The translations under genes were made by a program, and so were the position numbers. Source: Dentipellis sp. KUC8613 (taxonomy: Eukaryota; Basidiomycota; Agaricomycetes; Russulales; Hericiaceae). Taken from it: 64,000 nucleotides of DNA. The stretch spans positions 497,966-561,965 of the forward strand of contig NSJX01000009.1 of assembly GCA_002286715.1 (NCBI GenBank), given 5' to 3'. This document shows positions 11,288 to 21,672 of this stretch, piece by piece. Numbering within the stretch: position 1 is the first letter of the stretch; every line of letters starts with the position of its first letter. The notes under the pieces were generated by a model, which was not told the origin of the DNA, did no database searches, and saw nothing but the letters and a program-made list of their open reading frames with translations.

Positions 11288-13105
11288 CCAAGGCGAGAAG
11301 CGAAGCAGGGGCATGAGACCGGACCAATTCTGCACCAACCCAAACAACTGGCTCGAACCGCATGGCCCCCGCATCAGAACAAATAAAAACTTTTACTAGG
11401 GCCGTCCCGGCTATCCGGCCTCCCTCTCTCGTTCTGTGGCTGTGACTCTGAGGTCCCCCAGTGCCACAGATCCCTGCCTGATCCGCCTCTCTCAGCCACC
11501 GCGTCCATCCGACATGCACACTCACCGTTTGATAAGATCCTCTGCGGGAGAGCTGAAGGGCGATGGCTCAGAAGAAGAGGGGTAGACGAAGAGCTGAAGA
11601 CTGGTGGCAGATCGGACGGCCTGGGGTATCGTTATATAGAAAGCAGGACGCCTCATGCCATCGCAGGCCAGCGCTCTTGGGGACGGAGGACACTGGAGGT
11701 GACTAAGCACAGCTCGGTCCGGCCAAACCTCGATCCGTTCTACTGCCTCTCTCGCCGACTTGCGCTGTGCGGTGCGTTCCGAGCGAGTGAATCAGTCCTC
11801 GAAACTCCCGTCCCCCGCGCGCCCTCGCGACATGCACGGCACCATCCCTGCGTCGCTTCCCGTCCGATATGGTCATCGCTCCTATTGCATGAGATCGGGA
11901 GCGTAGCTCTGGCACACCCCAAACACGCTATCTTGTCCAATCAGCTCCTCGCCTCCTCGCCTTGGTACGCCTTCGTTTGACAACTTTAGCCCCCACACTT
12001 TGTTTCCAGATCCTCACTTCCAACTCGAGGATCTACCTGCATGTCCATCACGTGTCTCGTGCCTTGCCTCCAATCCACCACGACGCCGCAACTCTCTTAC
12101 TCGAACCTATTCCCTCTTCCGAACCAGCTGCCGCCAATCGCTTCGGACCTCGGTAAGATAAGCCCAAGAACCAGCACGGTGCTCGGCCCAGCTCGAGTCC
12201 CTTCTGCCTCGCACTCCCCGTCTCGCACGCCTTGCCATTCCCGGCCGCTTCTTCTTCGCAAGACCCTCGAGAACGCAGGCTATCCTAGTCGCCGCCGGAA
12301 CCTGTTCCACCAAGTCTGCAGAATAGCCACCCCTACGGGCCCCACTTTCCCCTCGGCCGTCGCTGCGCGCGGACCTGTGGCCCGCCCCGTGCGCCTGCCC
12401 GCCGCGGTGCACGCCTGCGCCCCGCTCCACCTGCTGTGCCCAGCCGGCGCGGCGATTCACGGACCTTGCGCCGTTCTGTCCTGCGGTCGCCTGCGACCGT
12501 TCCTGGACGCCCTCGGTGCCCGCAAATGGGTCTACCGCGAGGCTTCGCAGCCACAGCAGTTTTCACGACGTGCCACGTAAGTATGTGGTCGTGCTGCGGC
12601 GTGACAGGACATACGCCGACGCTCGCTCCGCCATGCCCGTATTCACCAGTTGCTCTCCATCCTACAGACGCTGACTTACATACGTCTTTTCATCTCCGCG
12701 CGACGCCAGTATCCATCATCCACATCCACATCCACCATCCACCCACATCTCCTCCACACACACACCGCGTCGTGCACGGTCGCCCGACCTGCAGTATCGC
12801 TACACGCCCGTGCCGCCCGGTTCCCAGCCCACTGCCCACTGCCCGACCGACGGCACGCGATCCCCAGTGCATATGCGTACAGCCCCCAAGGCCAATCCCA
12901 TCTCCAGCATCACAGTTCTGATGCCCTGTTGCGTTGCGCCCTCCTTTCCCCATGCTCATACGCATCCCCGACGCCAGCTGCATCTGCATATACCTCTTAT
13001 ATGGTCCCTGCATCACGCATCACAACTCGCCCGCGTCCATATCCATGTCCATATGCAACCCGCGCATCCATTCCTACTTCCACCTCGCACCTCGCACCGT
13101 CGTAC

Positions 13106-13122
13106 CTATCTATCTATCTATC
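13106..13122. repeat. (TATC)n microsatellite
   Basis: Four TATC units are seen. Confidence 0.85.
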
Positions 13123-13172
13123 CACACCCGTGTTTCGTCTCCATCACCCATCTGTCGCCCGCCCGTCTATAA

Positions 13173-13194
13173 CAGTCACCAGTCACCAGTCACC
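13173..13194. repeat. (CAGTCAC)n tandem repeat
   Basis: Three heptamer units lie in the pyrimidine-rich tract. Confidence 0.85.
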
Positions 13195-13204
13195 CTCGAA
13201 CACT

Positions 13205-13230
13205 CCACATCCCACATCCCACATCCCACA
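13205..13230. repeat. (CCACATC)n tandem repeat
   Basis: Three to four heptamer units are seen. Confidence 0.85.
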
Positions 13231-13277
13231 CGCCCTGCAACCACGGACCACCCGGCCGCGGCGCCTCTCCACTTCGA

Positions 13278-13313
13278 CTTGCTCCTTGCTCCTTGCTCCT
13301 TACTCCTTGCTCG
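13278..13313. repeat. (CTTGCTC)n tandem repeat
   Basis: Repeated CTTGCTC units include one variant unit (CTTACTC). Confidence 0.85.
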
Positions 13314-13943
13314 TCGCTTCTCTACATAGATCCCGCGCCACCCTGGCATCCGGCGGTACTCGCCTGCGCGGACGTCGGGGCCTCTCTGCCCCCGCGTCCG
13401 AGCTGTGACGTGACGCGTGACGCGTGACGGGCTTTGTCATCTGTTCTCCACGACCGACGCCAGCCTCGACCCGGACGCGGACGCGGTGGGACACCACTGG
13501 CGCCTCGGTTCCCGACGTCATGCGCTCTGTCAACCTCAAACCTCAAACCGCCGACGTGGACGATGTGGGTCTGCCGCTCCGTATGCACATGGTATGGATG
13601 GATGGGGATTCAATGCACGGCGCACGGTCGAGGCCGGGTGTGTAAGTGTAAGTGAACGTGCGGGCGCGTTCGAGTGCGTTCTTCTGCCTTCTGCTTGCGT
13701 TTCACGTCCTCGGTCCTCGGTCCTCGGGGAGGCTCAGCTGGAGAAGGCGGCGCTGCGTGTTACTCGGGACTCAGGACTCGTACTCGGGATCCGGGATCTG
13801 GGATTTGGGACGCAGGGCGCTGTGATTGTTCAGCGACTAGGGACTGCAAACTAGGGACTAGGGACGCGCGAGCCACTCGGTGCACCGTGGCTTGGGATCG
13901 TCGGTGTGGTGTGGTGAGAACGCAAGGGTGCGCAGAAGACGTA

Positions 13944-13976
13944 GAAAGCAAGAAAGCAAGAAAGCAAGAAAGCAAG
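13944..13976. repeat. (GAAAGCAA)n tandem repeat
   Basis: Four octamer units sit in a purine-rich run. Confidence 0.9.
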
Positions 13977-14064
13977 GACATTACGGGGCGGGCGATGCCG
14001 GGTCACGGTTCCGTATACCGCTTGCTTTCAAGTTCGCCTTCTTGACTCGGACTCGGATTACTAC

Positions 14065-14093
14065 CATCCATCCATCCATCCATCCATCCATCT
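14065..14093. repeat. (CATC)n microsatellite
   Basis: About seven CATC units are seen. Confidence 0.9.
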
Positions 14094-14163
14094 GATCGCA
14101 CGCCGCTGACTTACCCCCCCGCCCACTCGCAGCTTTGTCCTGCTATCGCCGACACCCCATTTG

Positions 14164-14190
14164 CGCTTCTGTGCTTCTGTGCTTCTGTGC
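14164..14190. repeat. (GCTTCTGT)n tandem repeat
   Basis: Three consecutive octamer units are seen. Confidence 0.9.
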
Positions 14191-15004
14191 CTAGGACCTA
14201 TGTGCTTACTGTACTACTGACTATCGCGTCGCATCACCCCCTTTGCGTCCGGATCGTCCCTGCGTTGTGCGGTTATGGTTATGATTATGGTTCTGGTTCT
14301 GCGTTGTGCGTTGTGCGGTTCTGTGCTGATGGGGTGTATAGTTCGCGGGCGTGCGGGCGTGCGGGCTTTGTGCTTTGTGCTGCGATTCTCCTCGACGCCG
14401 CTTTTTGGCTTCTTGGGTCCTTGGGTTGCCTTGGTAGTGCGCTTTCGGCTCCTTGGATCGTCGACCCTGGACGCCTGCCGAGGCCTTTCAGCTCTTCTCC
14501 TTCCTTTCTTTATTGATTCCTTTCTTCCTTTCTTGATACCTTCCTTTCGTCCTCGCACCGAGTCATCATATCCCACTTCGCGGATGATCGTACTCGTAAC
14601 CAAGCCAAACAACGAGGCACCGCAACGTTCGAGGGTCCCCGGGCATACGTTTATGGTCATGGTCAAGGTGCCAGGTGCAAGGTGCCAGGTGCAATTGCAC
14701 GCCGAGACGGATGACGACAGCGTCCTTTATCCCTGCGTCGGTATCGCGTATGTTCTCTGGGGCGCCCCTCTTTCTCCTTTGCGTTTCCCCGCTTCTCGCT
14801 GCGCTACGCCCATCCTACTTATCTCGCTTGTGTTATCCTCGCCTCGCCTCGCTTGTGTTATCTGCCACTCTACGCCCTGCGCACCCCATCTCCGCGCGTT
14901 ATCCGGACATCTGCGCATGCGTGCGCGGGCGCGACGAACGCTGGGTGGTACTGCAACTGGTATTGGTGATAAATGTCATTCTTCCACATTCGGGCCTCGG
15001 TGTT

Positions 15005-15067
15005 CGGGGCTTGGAACTCGGGGCTTGGAACTCGGGACTCGGGGCTTGGAACTGGGAACTCGGGGCT
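15005..15067. repeat. Imperfect GGGCTTGGAACTC tandem repeat
   Basis: Units of 13-14 bp alternate with GGGACTC and GGGAACTC variants over about 60 bp, a clear slippage or duplication product. Confidence 0.85.
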
Positions 15068-16225
15068 CGTGGCGTAGCGGCACTGGTCACTGCGCTGCTG
15101 CTGCTGTAGAGCACAGCATTTTATCCTTTGTATACGTCTACGTGCGGCGCTGCACGATGGGGCTACGGTATAGTGTGTCGCAGTGCTGGTGACGCGTTTG
15201 GCACTGACGCGTTTGGCCCTGGGCCTGTAGTGATGCGTCGGGCACTGGTTCTGTAGTGACGCGTCGTGGTGCTGGTGCTCGCTCGCTATTGTGCCCTCAT
15301 GGAGGTACCGTACTGGTGCGCGATTGTATGTGTGTATGTATGGGCTACCTGCTGCGCCTCCAGTACCAGTGCTGGCAGTATGATGACGACGCTGACGCTG
15401 ATCAGTCCACCCATCCAGGTATCCAGTACGCCTACGGCAGCAGTTCGTAAACTCGCACGCTGCTCATATCTGATGACGACATCGCCCATCGACCATCGAC
15501 ATCGGCTGAGTAGGTTCGTCTCCAGATACACAATACACAATACACATGTGCCTCACCCAGCTGGCGCAGATAAGGACGGCGATGCCGGCACGCGTGACGT
15601 GAGGCGAGGCCTACAGTACTCTACATGTACAGCGGTATGCGATGTGCGGTATGCGGTATGCGGGTTATGGTATGTGGTTTGTGGTATGCGGATCGCCCGC
15701 GCTGTAGCCCTCGTGTCTCCTCCATCTCCAGTTCCATCTCCGCAGTGCAGTGGACGGATGTGGACGCGGCGATTGCTCCTTGTGTGCGTCCAGGATCAGG
15801 ATCAGTATTAAGCTTTCCCTACAGCCCCGCCGAAGACGTACTCGTACAGCGCCCTTGACTTCGAATCCGAACATCCGCCCGTCCGCCCGTCCTTCTGCGC
15901 GTGCCCGCCACGCCGCGTCGCGTAACATGTCAAGCTTCAAGGCCGCCCGCGTTACATACGTACATGCGCGGACACGTGGACGTGGGCGTGGATGTTGCTC
16001 GTGCCTGCAGCTGGAGGGTAGGCGTCGGTATCCCCGCTCGGTCGCTGATGCTGTTGTTGACACCACTCGCCCCGCCCTACGGTACTGCTAGGATCTAATC
16101 GCACGCATCATGGACCAAGGATCATCATCACACGGCCAGGACATCATCGCGCGCCCACACTAGCACTTCCACTGACTCCCGTGCGACTGCACTACAGTCC
16201 GGCGATCCACTGGCCTCCTAGGATC

Positions 16226-16250
16226 TACGATATACGATATACGATATACG
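16226..16250. repeat. (ACGATAT)n tandem repeat
   Basis: Three to four heptamer units are followed by CGTATGTGTATGTG. Confidence 0.85.
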
Positions 16251-19200
16251 CGTATGTGTATGTGTACGTACCCAGCCCCTGCCCTTGCCGTTCCTGTGCG
16301 CCGCGCCGCGCGTGCTAATTGTTATACGCATACGCATATGCATATCCGTATCATATGTGCCGAGTGCGTCCCAGCGCGCGGCCCGACCCCGCCGCATTAG
16401 GGCCCCTCCCGCGTCCTCCTGGCCATTGACACCGGCGCTCGACTGGGCTTGAGCACAGTACATCGTTATAGCCACATCACGGCCATCTATCACGCATATG
16501 CATATGCATATGGCCGTCGATGTCTATCAGCATCGCGCGTTTCGCATTTCTTGTTGCGCGCGGAAGTATTTGCTGTCTGCTGCGGGCGGCTTGAGCTTGA
16601 TGGGTGAGTTGTGCGCTGCGTTTGGTGTTTGGCGGTTTGGTGTTTGGCGGTTTGTGCTCTGGGTTCCATTTTGATTGAAACGGAACAGGGCGCGGGGGGG
16701 CCACCGGTCATAATTACAGTATTATATTAGGTTAGAATAGGGCGGCTGAGCAGGCTCGAGTGCCACGGCCAGTCCCGACTCCCGACTCGAGCTTGTCTGA
16801 CGTGAACATACGTATACGTGTGTACTTGTACGGGTACATTGGCTACTCTCGAGGAGCCCAGGCTGCGGCCAGTAGGTACCAGCTGCTATCGATGCATAGA
16901 CGTACAGGCATATAAGCATGGGCATACCGGGCATGCCGGATGTGCTCTGTACTCTGTGCTTTGCATATATAGGCACGTACTAGGGTAGCAACGCTTATTG
17001 TGTGGCTGTCGGCGTCGTCTTGCAATGTAGGTCGAAGCGCGGGCGTTGACGTTGCTGGCTTCTCTGCGCTGATCGGTCCATAGCGGAAAAGGCCTCTGTT
17101 ATATGTTATGTACGTAGCTAATTGTTTATGCATATGTCTGGTGCTGCTTCGGTGCTGCGGAGCGTAACGCGCGGTTTCTGATAATCCGCTCGTTACGATG
17201 GTACCGGTGTTTATCTGGATTGGGCGCACAACAGATGCATGTCCAGATGTGGATGTGGAAGGATTTAAACTGGTAAGTACTGCGTAGAACGATAGAGCGA
17301 CAGAACGTTAACGCCGCACGGACAAACGGAGCAATCACCCCGTCTTGCACGTACACAGCTGCAGCAGATCGCCAGAGTGTGCCTATGCGCTACATATGTA
17401 TCCGTCATGCAGATGCAGATGCTCTCGGCACTCGACGCCCCATATCCATATCCACATCCATAGCCAGGCCGAGGGGTAGATATAGACATCGGCGTGCATA
17501 TCAGTCTAGACATACGCATATATAGACATACCTTTATACGTCGGCCTCAGCTCGAGCAAGGCAGCGTCCTGTCCACGCCCGGGTTTGACACTTGTCCAAT
17601 GCACACGTCCACCTGACCGGGTACTCGCGCTGCTGCCCTGGCGCGCTGCCTCTTTGGACACCCTATCTGCCGAGATAGAGATAGAGATGGAGATGGAGAT
17701 ACTGTACTTGTGTAGATGCTGTCTAGCCTGGGGATCTACAGGGCCCCGGAGCTCGAGATGTCGATGCAGTGTCCACTGGTACGCCGAGAATCATGCACCT
17801 TCTCTGTTAGTGTTATGCAACTGCCCTGTAAGCTGTAAGTTATGCGTACGGTACCGGTGCTGGCGCGGACGTGGGCCTAGGAGACCCAAATCGCGCAGAG
17901 TTATCTGAGAGGGCATCTTGACAACATGCGATTGCATGCAGCAGTCATTGCAATTGGCTGTCAATGTCCAGCGTGCCAGTGTCCACTAGCCTATAGCTAC
18001 GAGGCCATAACACGCATGCGCTAAGCCGTCGATTTATTGCGCTAGCGCTGCCAGCTATAGTTGATTGTGGACGCGGCCTGAAGATCTGACATGGACAGCG
18101 CAGGCGTTTTGGGCCGAGACGGATCGGACACGAGGAGGATAAGACAGGTTCATCGATGGAGGAGCCTAGGAGGAATTACTGGCCAGGGCTGGTCGCTGCC
18201 AGCCAGTAAGCATATCGGAAACGGAGGACCCGGCTCGGAGCCTCGGGTGGACCTGCGGACGTGCACGGACCCAAGAGCCGATTCAGAGGTCCCGCGGGTC
18301 CGTGTGGCGCGGAGCATGCGAAGGGCTCCGAGTCCGGCTCCTCCAAGCTGCATTCTGCAGCGACTTGCCAGGACATGCATGCTATAGCTAGCAGCTCCTA
18401 TACACGCACATGTCACGATCACGGTGTCCTTGCATTGCTTGAAGCTTGACATCGGACGCTTGATCCTGACGCTGACGTTCGGAATCGACCTCCACCGCCG
18501 CGCTTGTTTCAACTTTGCAGCAGCGTTCGCTCTTTGGACTTGCCTGTTGTGTGTACACGGGTGCGAGGCGATCTCTGCATGGGTGCGTGCTGATGGTGTG
18601 CTCTGTGCATTCGTGGGTCTCTGCATACCAGCGCTAACGCGGCCTGCCATCGAATCTGACGGTGCTAGGAAGTACAAGGACAGACCGAGAGCGGTCAGTA
18701 GGGGCTTGCGAACCGCCGACTATCATAACCCACCGTCCCCAGCTGACACGACACGACACGCCGCTCCCGCCCCGCTCCCTGCACTGCACACCGATCGCAC
18801 CCGGCACGTCTCACTCTCACTCTCACCCTCTCTTCGCGTCGGAATGCACGAAGCACGAAGCACGACGCCAGCGTGATAGGTGGCCCGCGAGCCGCGAAAA
18901 CTGCGAGGGTGCCCGACGCGGATTGGCACCGCGGCCGAGCGGAGCGAAGCGCTGAGAACGGGGCGCGGGGACGGGGTCGGAGACGGGGCCGGGTGTGTGT
19001 TTTCGCTCTCTGCGCTGTTTCAGGAAGCATGCGACTGGGCGTGGGTCCGCAAATTTAGGCTGCAGGTGCCAGGCGTCGCCCCGTATGGTGTTGCGGATGC
19101 GCCGCATCGCCTGCGAAGTTTTCGCCCTCGCAGGTTTTTTTTTCTCGTCGTGTGCATTTCGGGGTTGGGGTCCGGCCACGGCGGCATGTCAATGGCTCGG

Positions 19201-20204
19201 GTTCGGGTTATGGTTCCGAGCAGGGTACGTCCCTTCCCCTGCAGCTGCATTCTATGGACGGCGTTCGCTCCCGCTCATGCAGGCTGTTGCACTGAAGTAC
19301 AGCACAGATCATTGACGCGAAGGCAGCAGACGCGCGGTGGACTTGCTGCGATGTCGCTCCTGGCGCCTTCCCTGCCCCGCGATCTGCTTCCGTTCGCGCC
19401 TGGCGTCTGCGCTCCCGCAGGCCCGAGTGTCATGCTCCGCTGTGCGCGTACCTACGCGCCTGGCCTGCCAGGACGTCGACGGGAACGCAGGCGCGATGAT
19501 GCAGGGTGCACATCGCGTCCTTGCATCACGAAGCCCGGTGTTCGAGGGTCTGCCTGCGCTCCTCAGGAGCACCTGCACATCCGCGTCCTCGCATCTCGAA
19601 GCCCTCCGTCCTGCTGGACCTTCTCCCTTCTCCCTTATTCTGCATCTCCTCTCCTCTCCTCCCGCGCTGTCCTGCCCAGATCCAGGCCCAGGGCCCCATT
19701 TCCCCGAGTATTAGCGTTTCGAAGCTGATGCAGATGCAGATGCGCCGGTCGATGACGATAAGTGTGCACACTCAGGCTTTCCCCCGCAGGCGCCGCGGGC
19801 GCTCGCAGTGGTGGGTAACCACGTTGCGGTCTCGGAGATCACTGGCATCGATGTGTGTGCCCGTCGAGCGCACCCGGGCTTCCATTCGCAGCGCCCGGCG
19901 TCCATCTGCGCCCCGCATGGCAGGCACCTGACCGGGCACGTACCCACTAGCACCGTACAGTCTGCTTGCCATCGGCCGCTGCACATCTTATGTCCTTATC
20001 TTATCTGCGATCCTGGCTGGTGCTTCCTGCAGTGGCTGAGACTCCGAGTCAGAGATGCGCGATCTTCAGCCACCGTCCCTTCAGCCACCGCGCGCCAGAC
20101 GAGGGGAACGACCCCGGATCGGCCAAGTTCGACTCGGAGTCCTCATTATGGCGTGCTAGCTCGCTCCGGCGGCCTCCCTCGTCCTCGACATATCCATCGT
20201 CCAC

Positions 20205-20224
20205 ACAATAACAATAACAATAAC
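20205..20224. repeat. (ACAATA)n tandem repeat
   Basis: Three AT-rich hexamer units lie within otherwise GC-rich DNA. Confidence 0.85.
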
Positions 20225-20816
20225 CCAGCTGGGCTGCTCACGCGCACGCCTATCGCGGCCATCGTGATTCGTGCTGGCAACTATCGGCATGGTGCCCGCA
20301 ATTGCAACATGCAACGTGCGGCGTGCGTGCCGCCTTTCATTAACCTTCCCCTTCCCTGAGGGCGTGGCGGGGTTCTTGTTCTCTTCTCGAAATCCTGCAT
20401 AACGTACGTGCTTGCTGGGCTGTGCGGGAACGTGCCCGCGTCCTGTGTGCGGTGGGCGGATTGACGTGGGCTATCACCGCGTGCCAGACGAGCCCAGAAC
20501 CATATGCATGATTACTGTCATATCAGCAGCCCGCCTCCATCTTCATCTTCATCTCCTCTTCCATCTCGGGACTTGCCTATCGCCAGCCTGCGTGCTGCCT
20601 CGCAGCGGGCTTGGGCTTTCCCCAGAACGTCGCCGGCCCACGGAAGCGATTGCGACTGGCCTGCGAACAGTCGTGCCTTTCACACCAGACGCGGCCGCAA
20701 CGCTAACGTTAGCGTGCCCTGCGGAGTGCAGATCCTCGCGGCCCCACGCGTCACGCGTCGCCCTCTCTAGCAGGATTTCGAAGCCCCACGCCGAGGATTC
20801 CCACAGCCAGTTTGCA

Positions 20817-20842
20817 GGTATAGGTATAGGTATAGGTACAGG
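20817..20842. repeat. (GGTATA)n tandem repeat
   Basis: About four hexamer units are seen. Confidence 0.85.
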
Positions 20843-21613
20843 CGTATGTATATGTCTTTTGCGTTCCGTCAGAAGCGGGGTCTGATGTCGCTGATCCAGA
20901 TGCCGCACGTACATATACAGTATGTAGGGACTTGAGTACTCGGGACTCGAAGCGCGAAGCGTGATGCATGATGCACGATGCATGATGTATAATGCGTTGA
21001 TGGGGGATTATGCATTATGCATATACTTGCATCGATCCTTAATGGGATTTGGGTTTGGCCCTTGCGGTGAGATTACTGTATAGATGAAAGTGTGGTACTA
21101 TGACGGCAGCCACAGCGGTGCCGGTTTGCACCCCGACACGCCCTGTCCTGGTCCCATCACAGCACGCTGCATCAAGCTCAAGCTCAAGTCCGAATCCGAG
21201 CTCGGGCGTAGTCGGTCCTAGGCATGGCGTGGACGGCCACTTGCGCGCAAACGTTAGCACTGAACGCAACGAGGCCGAAGCGCTAGTCAAGTGCTGTCAA
21301 TGCATAGGCATACGCCGATCCTGCGTTGCGGGGCCCCCTCGTGGCCCGGCTGTGTGTGGCCCGCTCGCCAGTGTCTGCTGTTACTACTGGTACCTCCCCA
21401 ACACGTGTCCCTTCCGAGCCAGATGCCAGCGTGCACAAATTCCGAGATGCACCACATCGCCGCAGGACATGAAAATTAGAATTACTGTACATAGCAGGCG
21501 TAAGTATGCTGTATTGGAGGGCGCGTGCGCGATATCGAGGCCGAGGGGGAAGGAGAAGGAGCTCGGATGTGTCCGCGGAAGAGCAGAAGCATCGGCTCTG
21601 GCAGATGTCGATA

Positions 21614-21640
21614 TGGATGTGGATGTGGATGTGGATGTGG
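21614..21640. repeat. (GGATGT)n tandem repeat
   Basis: Four to five hexamer units lie just past the stop of the P-loop ATPase gene, in its likely 3' flank. Confidence 0.9.
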
Positions 21641-21672
21641 ATATGGGGCACTGGAGCCCGGAGCCCAGAGCT

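Larger units (their letters stand above)
11290..21672. other. 10-kb gene-free tract of simple-sequence-rich DNA
   Basis: I find no gene here. Open frames such as those at 12041-12580 and 12650-13408 are low-complexity translations of C/T-rich or CCACATC-type DNA. From about 11,700 to 13,400 the plus strand is strongly pyrimidine rich. Further right the sequence becomes mixed, with dense microsatellites and local duplications. Isolated strong donor-like sites occur (for example GTAAGTATG at 12578), which could belong to an unseen noncoding transcript. Confidence 0.6.

Noticed and set aside
12041..12580. Plus-strand frame of 179 codons ending at a donor-like GTAAGTATG
   Set aside because: Low-complexity Pro/Ala/Arg translation; no downstream exon continues it in a sensible way.
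12650..13408. Plus-strand frame of 252 codons
   Set aside because: Direct translation of CCACATC, CAGTCAC and CTTGCTC simple repeats (Ser/Thr/His/Pro strings).
14041..21640. Possible CRISPR-like or satellite array among the short tandem repeats
   Set aside because: Units are 4-14 bp, different at each site and contiguous without unique spacers; they are ordinary microsatellites.
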